Shown here: piece by piece, positions 1 to 3,401 of the stretch
Numbering within the stretch: the first letter of the stretch is position 1
Layout: each line of letters starts with the position of its first letter
Assembly: GCA_002469845.1 (NCBI GenBank)
Contig: DKNZ01000027.1
Coordinates: 1-6,289 of the forward strand
Length of the DNA stretch: 6,289 bases
Direction: 5' to 3'
Origin: Cellvibrionales bacterium UBA7375
GTDB lineage: Bacteria; Pseudomonadota; Gammaproteobacteria; Pseudomonadales; Porticoccaceae
The notes under the pieces: generated by a model
The model's input: only the letters and a program-made list of their open reading frames with translations
What the model was told of the DNA's origin: nothing
The model's database searches: none
Made by a program: the position numbers and the translations under genes

Positions 1-73
1 TATTGCTATGTGGGAATTTTACCTCTGCTATTGTGAGGGAGGGTTTCTCGAAAGAACGCTTGGGACATCTCAT
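1..73 (-). CDS. Possible start of a divergent gene cut by the left edge (weak)
   Basis: A minus-strand frame opens with ATG at 73-71 and stays open to the window edge, giving about 24 residues. A plausible Shine-Dalgarno GGTGA (complement of 81-85) sits 7 bases upstream. The translation includes FEKPSLTIAE, which resembles the 'F-x-K-P-x-L-T-I-x-E-Q' N-terminus I recall for Abi_2 (AbiD/AbiF-like) abortive-infection proteins, but the residues that follow (VKFPHSN) do not continue that pattern. GC in 1-120 is about 44%, against 25-32% in 121-300, which fits a change from coding or foreign DNA to spacer. It could equally be a gene remnant or chance. The visible piece is too short to assign a function. 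Confidence 0.2.
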   Translation of the reverse strand, partial: MRCPKRSFEKPSLTIAEVKFPHSN

Positions 74-305
74 TTGGTATTCACCAAGCCCAGAAATTCT
101 ATTGATTGGCGCGGCTCAATTTAGAGTCCTAAGATTAACCTCTTTTTGTTTGTTGACTCATCACTTAAAACAACCAAAAGTTCTGATAAATAAAGTTTCG
201 CTTAGCCGAACAAACTTAAAAAAAAAATCTATATTATTCCAGAATAACAGCTTTGTGCTGATAAAAACCCTTAAATAATTAAAATAAATTTGGAATCTTG
301 AGACA
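74..305. other. AT-rich spacer upstream of the GH30 gene
   Basis: No convincing gene is seen here. A plus-strand frame spans 3-278, but its translation shows no recognisable domain and its second half is low-complexity translation of AT-rich DNA. The stretch contains an imperfect hairpin (193-217) followed by ten A residues (218-227), a 14-base palindrome (234-247) and AT-rich DNA up to the GH30 start. No strong sigma70 promoter stands out. TTGACT at 153-158 is a good -35 but lacks a -10 at proper spacing, and TTGTGC at 253-258 has only poor -10 candidates. Confidence 0.5.
234..247. promoter_or_regulatory. 14-base palindrome upstream of GH30, possible operator
   Basis: TTATTC and GAATAA form a perfect 6-bp inverted repeat around a 2-base centre (CA). 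It lies 58 bases before the GH30 start codon, where a regulator could act on transcription. The site is AT-rich, so chance occurrence is possible, and I do not recognise it as the site of a known family. Confidence 0.25.
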
Positions 306-1787
306 ATGTTTAAATATCTTGTAATCCTAATATGTTCAATTTTTATTGCTGGCTGTGATACGCCTGTTGCAAATAACGATACTAAAAATGAAGACAGAGT
401 CGACCTGACCGTATATACAACTTCAAAAGATACGGGCCAACGACTTGCCTTAGCGGGTAGCTTTGAATTTAAGCCTAGAGTTCAGCCTACAGAAGGCGAG
501 GTTTCAATTTTTGTAAATTCTACTAAAAAGTTTCAGAAATTCTTAGGTGTTGGTGGTTCATTTACTGATGCCAGTGCAGAGGTATTCTCCAAACTGGACA
601 ATGCAAAACAAGAAGAATTTCTTAAAGCTTACTTTGACCCTGAAGAGGGTATTGGTTATTCGTTGTCGCGCACCACAATTCACAGCTCTGATTTTGGTAG
701 CTCAAGCCATACTTATGTCGAAGAGGGCGATAAAGACTTAGATACTTTCTCGGTTGAAAAAGACAAGCAATACCGTATTCCAATGATCAAGCGTGCTATT
801 GAAGCTGCAGGTGGCGAGCTAATGCTGTATGCCAGCCCATGGAGTGCGCCAGCATTTATGAAGAGTAACAATAATATGTTGCGCGGCGGAAAACTTTTGC
901 CAGAATACTACGACTCTTGGGCTAAATATTATACAAAGTTTATTGAGGCCTATGAGCAGGAAGGTATGCCAATTTGGGGTATTAGTATCCAGAATGAGCC
1001 TATGGCTGTGCAAAGATGGGAGTCTATGATTTACACCGCTGAAGAAGAGCGTGATTTCTTGAAAAACCACCTTGGTCCAACCATGCATAAAGCAGGTTAT
1101 GAAGATAAAAAGATAATAGTATGGGATCACAATCGTGATTTGATTGTCGAGCGTGCCAATATTATTTTTGATGACCCGGAGGCTGCAAAGTATGCTTGGG
1201 GCATTGGCTACCATTGGTATGAGACATGGTATCGAGGTGATGACTGCTATCCGCACTGTAAAGGCCATGAAAACAGAAATGAAAATATTGGCTTGGTTTA
1301 CAATTCGTACCCCGATAAGCACATATTATTTACCGAGGGTACAATTGAAGCATTTAGTCCTGAGAAATATCAATATTGGCCTAACGCAGAGCGCTATGGT
1401 CGTGAAATGATCAGAGACTTTAACCGTGGCACTGTTGGTTGGACTGATTGGAATCTGTTACTGGATCATACCGGTGGCCCAAATCATGTGAGTAACTTTT
1501 GCTTTGCACCAATCCATGCTGATACTAGAACGGGTGAGCTAATTTATACTCCAACTTATTACTATATTGGGCATTTCTCTAAATTTATTCGTCCTGACGC
1601 GGAAAGAATTAGTACTAGTAGTAGTCGCAGTTTGCTTTTAGCTACATCATTTTTAAATGAGGATAATCAAATTACCACTGTGGTAATGAATGAAACTGAT
1701 GAGGCGATTGATTACCACTTATTTGCAGATATGCAACAGGTTACTTTGAGTATTCCAGCGCACAGTATGCAAACATTAGTTTATTAG
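306..1787 (+). CDS. GH30 glycoside hydrolase, lipoprotein (probable beta-glucosidase/beta-1,6-glucanase type)
   Basis: A 493-residue lipoprotein enzyme. Residues 1-16 form a short signal peptide ending in the lipobox I-A-G-C, with Cys17 as the lipidated residue. The GH30 (beta/alpha)8 fold follows. 'GVGGSFTDASAE' (81-92) is the first barrel strand and 'SPWSAPAFMK' (177-186) is the family hallmark. N230-E231-P232 carries the general acid/base Glu231. F342-T343-E344-G345 carries the nucleophile Glu344. W382-N383 lies on the last barrel strand. Residues from about 425 form the GH30 C-terminal beta-domain. Length and both catalytic glutamates are normal, so it should be active with retention of configuration. 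The motifs look like the GH30_1/GH30_3 branch rather than xylanase-type GH30_8. GH30_3 members cleave beta-1,6-glucan linkages, including side branches of laminarin; that substrate is inferred from context. The start is fixed by the signal peptide and the next Met is at 160. The ribosome site is weak (GGA at 292-294). The C-x3-C loop at 314-318 is unusual. Confidence 0.93.
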   Translation: MFKYLVILICSIFIAGCDTPVANNDTKNEDRVDLTVYTTSKDTGQRLALAGSFEFKPRVQPTEGEVSIFVNSTKKFQKFLGVGGSFTDASAEVFSKLDNAKQEEFLKAYFDPEEGIGYSLSRTTIHSSDFGSSSHTYVEEGDKDLDTFSVEKDKQYRIPMIKRAIEAAGGELMLYASPWSAPAFMKSNNNMLRGGKLLPEYYDSWAKYYTKFIEAYEQEGMPIWGISIQNEPMAVQRWESMIYTAEEERDFLKNHLGPTMHKAGYEDKKIIVWDHNRDLIVERANIIFDDPEAAKYAWGIGYHWYETWYRGDDCYPHCKGHENRNENIGLVYNSYPDKHILFTEGTIEAFSPEKYQYWPNAERYGREMIRDFNRGTVGWTDWNLLLDHTGGPNHVSNFCFAPIHADTRTGELIYTPTYYYIGHFSKFIRPDAERISTSSSRSLLLATSFLNEDNQITTVVMNETDEAIDYHLFADMQQVTLSIPAHSMQTLVY

Positions 1788-1805
1788 ATTTGGCTATAAG
1801 TTAGA

Positions 1806-1840
1806 TGAATCGTATCGGGCATATTGCCCGATACGATTTA
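1806..1840. terminator. Bidirectional hairpin between convergent genes
   Basis: AATCGTATCGGGC (1808-1820) and GCCCGATACGATT (1826-1838) form a perfect 13-bp stem with a 5-base loop (ATATT). It lies 20 bases after the GH30 stop, and its right arm touches the stop codon of the convergent regulator gene (TAA, complement of 1838-1840). Only short, interrupted T-tracts flank it on either strand. It is probably a shared transcription terminator or 3'-end stabilising structure. The stem is strong; the weak T-tracts make classical intrinsic termination less certain. Confidence 0.75.
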
Positions 1841-2995
1841 ATCAACCTGGCGGTATTTGGTTGGGGTTACGCCTTCTAATTTCTTAAAGAAAGTGTAAAA
1901 AACAGATTTACTATTAAACCCTACCGCAAGATATATTTCAGTAATTGTAATATTTTTCATTGCTTGATCCTTCAGCATTTTCTTTGCTTCTTCAATTCGA
2001 TAACTGTTTATAAAGGTGTAGAAGTTCGCACCAAAGTGCCTATTGATTATCATTGATAGATCTCTTGGCATAATTTTAAGGGTGTCTGCTAGGCTGTCTA
2101 GAGTAATATCTGGGTCCATGTAAAGCTGGCCCTGCTTAATACGCTTATCAATCGATTCCGCCTCCTCAGAATTGATTGAGAAGTCATCTATTGGCTTCTT
2201 AGGTAATTCTTCTTCATTAACTTGCTCAAACATGCCGAAAAATCGTATTGAAGTGAATACTAATAAGTTTACCAGTAAGAAGGTGGTGTAATATCTGGTT
2301 AGACCCATATAGAAATATATAAGATGATAATGCGTGAAAATCTTTGATGCGGAAAGAATTAGCTCAAAAGACATCACAACCATAAAGCCCATAACCAAAG
2401 CTCTTAGCCATGATATATGTGCTTTTTCCATGTTCGAGTGCTTATCTTGGAGTCTTATTCCATACCTGTTAATAAGAACGAAACAAGCAATGGCATAGAT
2501 AACCCGAATTAACTTACTAAAAAATTCAACCGTTACAAAGCTATTGCTATAAACAAAGGAAAGATTATTCAGCATATCTATTCTGACACTGAGCGGGTTG
2601 CCATAAAAAGTAAGTATTATGAAGAGACAATAAATAGCAAATGGTAATAAGTGTAATAAGTCCACTCTTTTAAGAATGAAGTCTCTAAATACCAAAGATT
2701 TTATACACAAAAACAGTAGCGGACCGTCTAGATAATAGGCTATTCCGGGTACGAAATAGAAATTTGACCAGTTTTGACGAGCGTGGTCTTTAAACTCAGC
2801 TCCCCACATCATTAGCTCATTAATTGGAATTAATGCGTGAGCAAAAAGAAAGGCGGCTAGGAAAAAGGTACTTTTAATTTCTTTTCTGTTTGTTAGCCAG
2901 AGTAATAGTGCAAAAAGAGCACATTGTAACGTTATCATCATCAAGATAACGTCATGGAAGTTGAATATTACAGATTCAAATCCTAGGTCATTCAT
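1838..2995 (-). CDS. Membrane-anchored AraC-family transcriptional regulator (7TM N-terminus)
   Basis: A 385-residue regulator whose N-terminal two thirds are membrane-embedded. Hydrophobic segments lie at about 15-34, 42-60, 80-103, 112-131, 160-177, 197-216 and 225-250, giving roughly seven helices. A charged linker (255-285) leads to an AraC/XylS DNA-binding domain. Its first helix-turn-helix is at about 298-318 ('LDSLADTLKIMPRDLSMIIN') and the second at about 350-371, with the conserved 'AVGF-x-S-x-SVFYTFFKK' stretch and the closing 'GVTPTKYR'. There is no AraC cupin sensor, so a signal is probably received in or across the inner membrane. Start ATG 2995 is preceded by GAGA at 8-base spacing. 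The gene converges on the GH30 gene and diverges from the large glycan-binding lipoprotein gene, so it probably controls one or both. The ligand is unknown. Regulators of this build often sit beside carbohydrate-utilisation genes in marine gammaproteobacteria. Confidence 0.9.
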   Translation of the reverse strand: MNDLGFESVIFNFHDVILMMITLQCALFALLLWLTNRKEIKSTFFLAAFLFAHALIPINELMMWGAEFKDHARQNWSNFYFVPGIAYYLDGPLLFLCIKSLVFRDFILKRVDLLHLLPFAIYCLFIILTFYGNPLSVRIDMLNNLSFVYSNSFVTVEFFSKLIRVIYAIACFVLINRYGIRLQDKHSNMEKAHISWLRALVMGFMVVMSFELILSASKIFTHYHLIYFYMGLTRYYTTFLLVNLLVFTSIRFFGMFEQVNEEELPKKPIDDFSINSEEAESIDKRIKQGQLYMDPDITLDSLADTLKIMPRDLSMIINRHFGANFYTFINSYRIEEAKKMLKDQAMKNITITEIYLAVGFNSKSVFYTFFKKLEGVTPTKYRQVD

Positions 2996-3040
2996 TTTAT
3001 GTGTCTCGTTAATTTTTCAGGCATAAAATCCACCATTAAT

Positions 3041-3058
3041 ACTCAAATCCTTTTGAGT
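3041..3058. repeat. Short inverted repeat ACTCAAA/TTTGAGT
   Basis: A 7-bp perfect stem with a 4-base loop (TCCT), followed on the plus strand by TTATATTTTTTTT. It has the shape of a weak intrinsic terminator reading rightward, but no plus-strand gene precedes it. It lies in the probable 5' leader or promoter of the minus-strand regulator gene, so an operator or leader hairpin is equally possible. Confidence 0.3.
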
Positions 3059-3120
3059 TTATATTTTTTTTAATCATACTATATGAAAATAACTCTTTAT
3101 AGATTGTTGGCTTTGAAGCG

Positions 3121-3188
3121 ACCCTTATATGCGCTAAGCTGTGAAAATTAATCAATATTTTAAATGTTTAATCACAGGCTAAAAGGGT
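3121..3188. promoter_or_regulatory. Nested inverted repeats, candidate regulator-binding region
   Basis: An outer pair ACCCTT (3121-3126) / AAGGGT (3183-3188) encloses an inner pair AGCTGTGA (3137-3144) / TCACAGGCT (3172-3180), which matches apart from one inserted base. The centre is very AT-rich. The block sits mid-spacer between the divergent genes, about 125 bases from the regulator start and 215 from the lipoprotein start. The inner half-sites resemble CRP halves (TGTGA/TCACA), but they are 27 bases apart rather than 6. It may be an operator for the local AraC-type protein; this is inference. Confidence 0.35.
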
Positions 3189-3321
3189 TTCTAGGCTAGT
3201 AATTTTATACATAGTAGTGTTTTTTTATGATTTTTGAGTTCGAGTGCTTTAGTCGGACGCAATAAACTGTCGCGATCTGTAATTTATATTAAAATTGCTG
3301 AAAAATGAGACGAATTAGATC

Positions 3322-3352
3322 TTGGTAAAGCAAATAAATTTCAAAATATAAT
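3322..3352 (+). promoter_or_regulatory. Sigma70-type promoter for the large lipoprotein gene
   Basis: A perfect -10 box TATAAT lies at 3347-3352. The best -35 is TTGGTA at 3322-3327 (4 of 6 to consensus) with a long 19-base spacer. Transcription would begin near 3359, giving a leader of about 43 bases before ATG 3402. The imperfect -35 fits a promoter that needs an activator. Confidence 0.5.
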
Positions 3353-3401
3353 ATTGCCACAAGCGCGGTATAACAAAAATAAAGAACAAAAGAGGTTTCA
3401 A

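Larger units (their letters stand above)
2996..3401. promoter_or_regulatory. 406-base divergent regulatory spacer
   Basis: This AT-rich region separates the regulator gene from the large lipoprotein gene and holds no convincing gene. It contains a 7-bp inverted repeat ACTCAAA/TTTGAGT (3041-3058) followed by a T-rich run, a nested inverted-repeat block (3121-3188), and a sigma70-like promoter at the right end. A long spacer between divergent genes, one of which encodes a regulator, is a natural place for operator sites. On the minus strand, TATGAT (complement of 3073-3078) is a fair -10 for the regulator gene, but I see no matching -35. Confidence 0.55.

Noticed and set aside
193..227. Intrinsic terminator at the imperfect hairpin followed by ten A residues
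   Set aside because: An A-run after the hairpin is the wrong base for a plus-strand terminator, and on the minus strand the T-run would come before the hairpin. The stem also has mismatches.
3..278. 91-residue plus-strand reading frame before the GH30 gene
   Set aside because: It starts with TTG at the window edge, shows no recognisable domain, and its second half is translated AT-rich spacer.
819..1322. 167-residue minus-strand frame inside the GH30 gene
   Set aside because: It is antisense to conserved GH30 catalytic segments and has no independent domain or start signal.
3140..3176. CRP binding site from TGTGA and TCACA halves
   Set aside because: The halves are 27 bases apart instead of 6, and the 6-base spacing from TGTGA leads to ATCAA, which does not match.
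3051..3240. Direct repeat TTTTGAGTT at 3051-3059 and 3232-3240
   Set aside because: Nine AT-rich bases twice in a 190-base AT-rich spacer is easily chance, and there is no regular spacing or third copy.
3354..3401. Upstream in-frame TTG start extending the large lipoprotein by 16 residues
   Set aside because: The TTG overlaps the promoter -10 region (TATAAT 3347-3352), has no ribosome site, and would put a charged non-signal stretch before the signal peptide. ATG 3402 has AGAGG at 6 bases.
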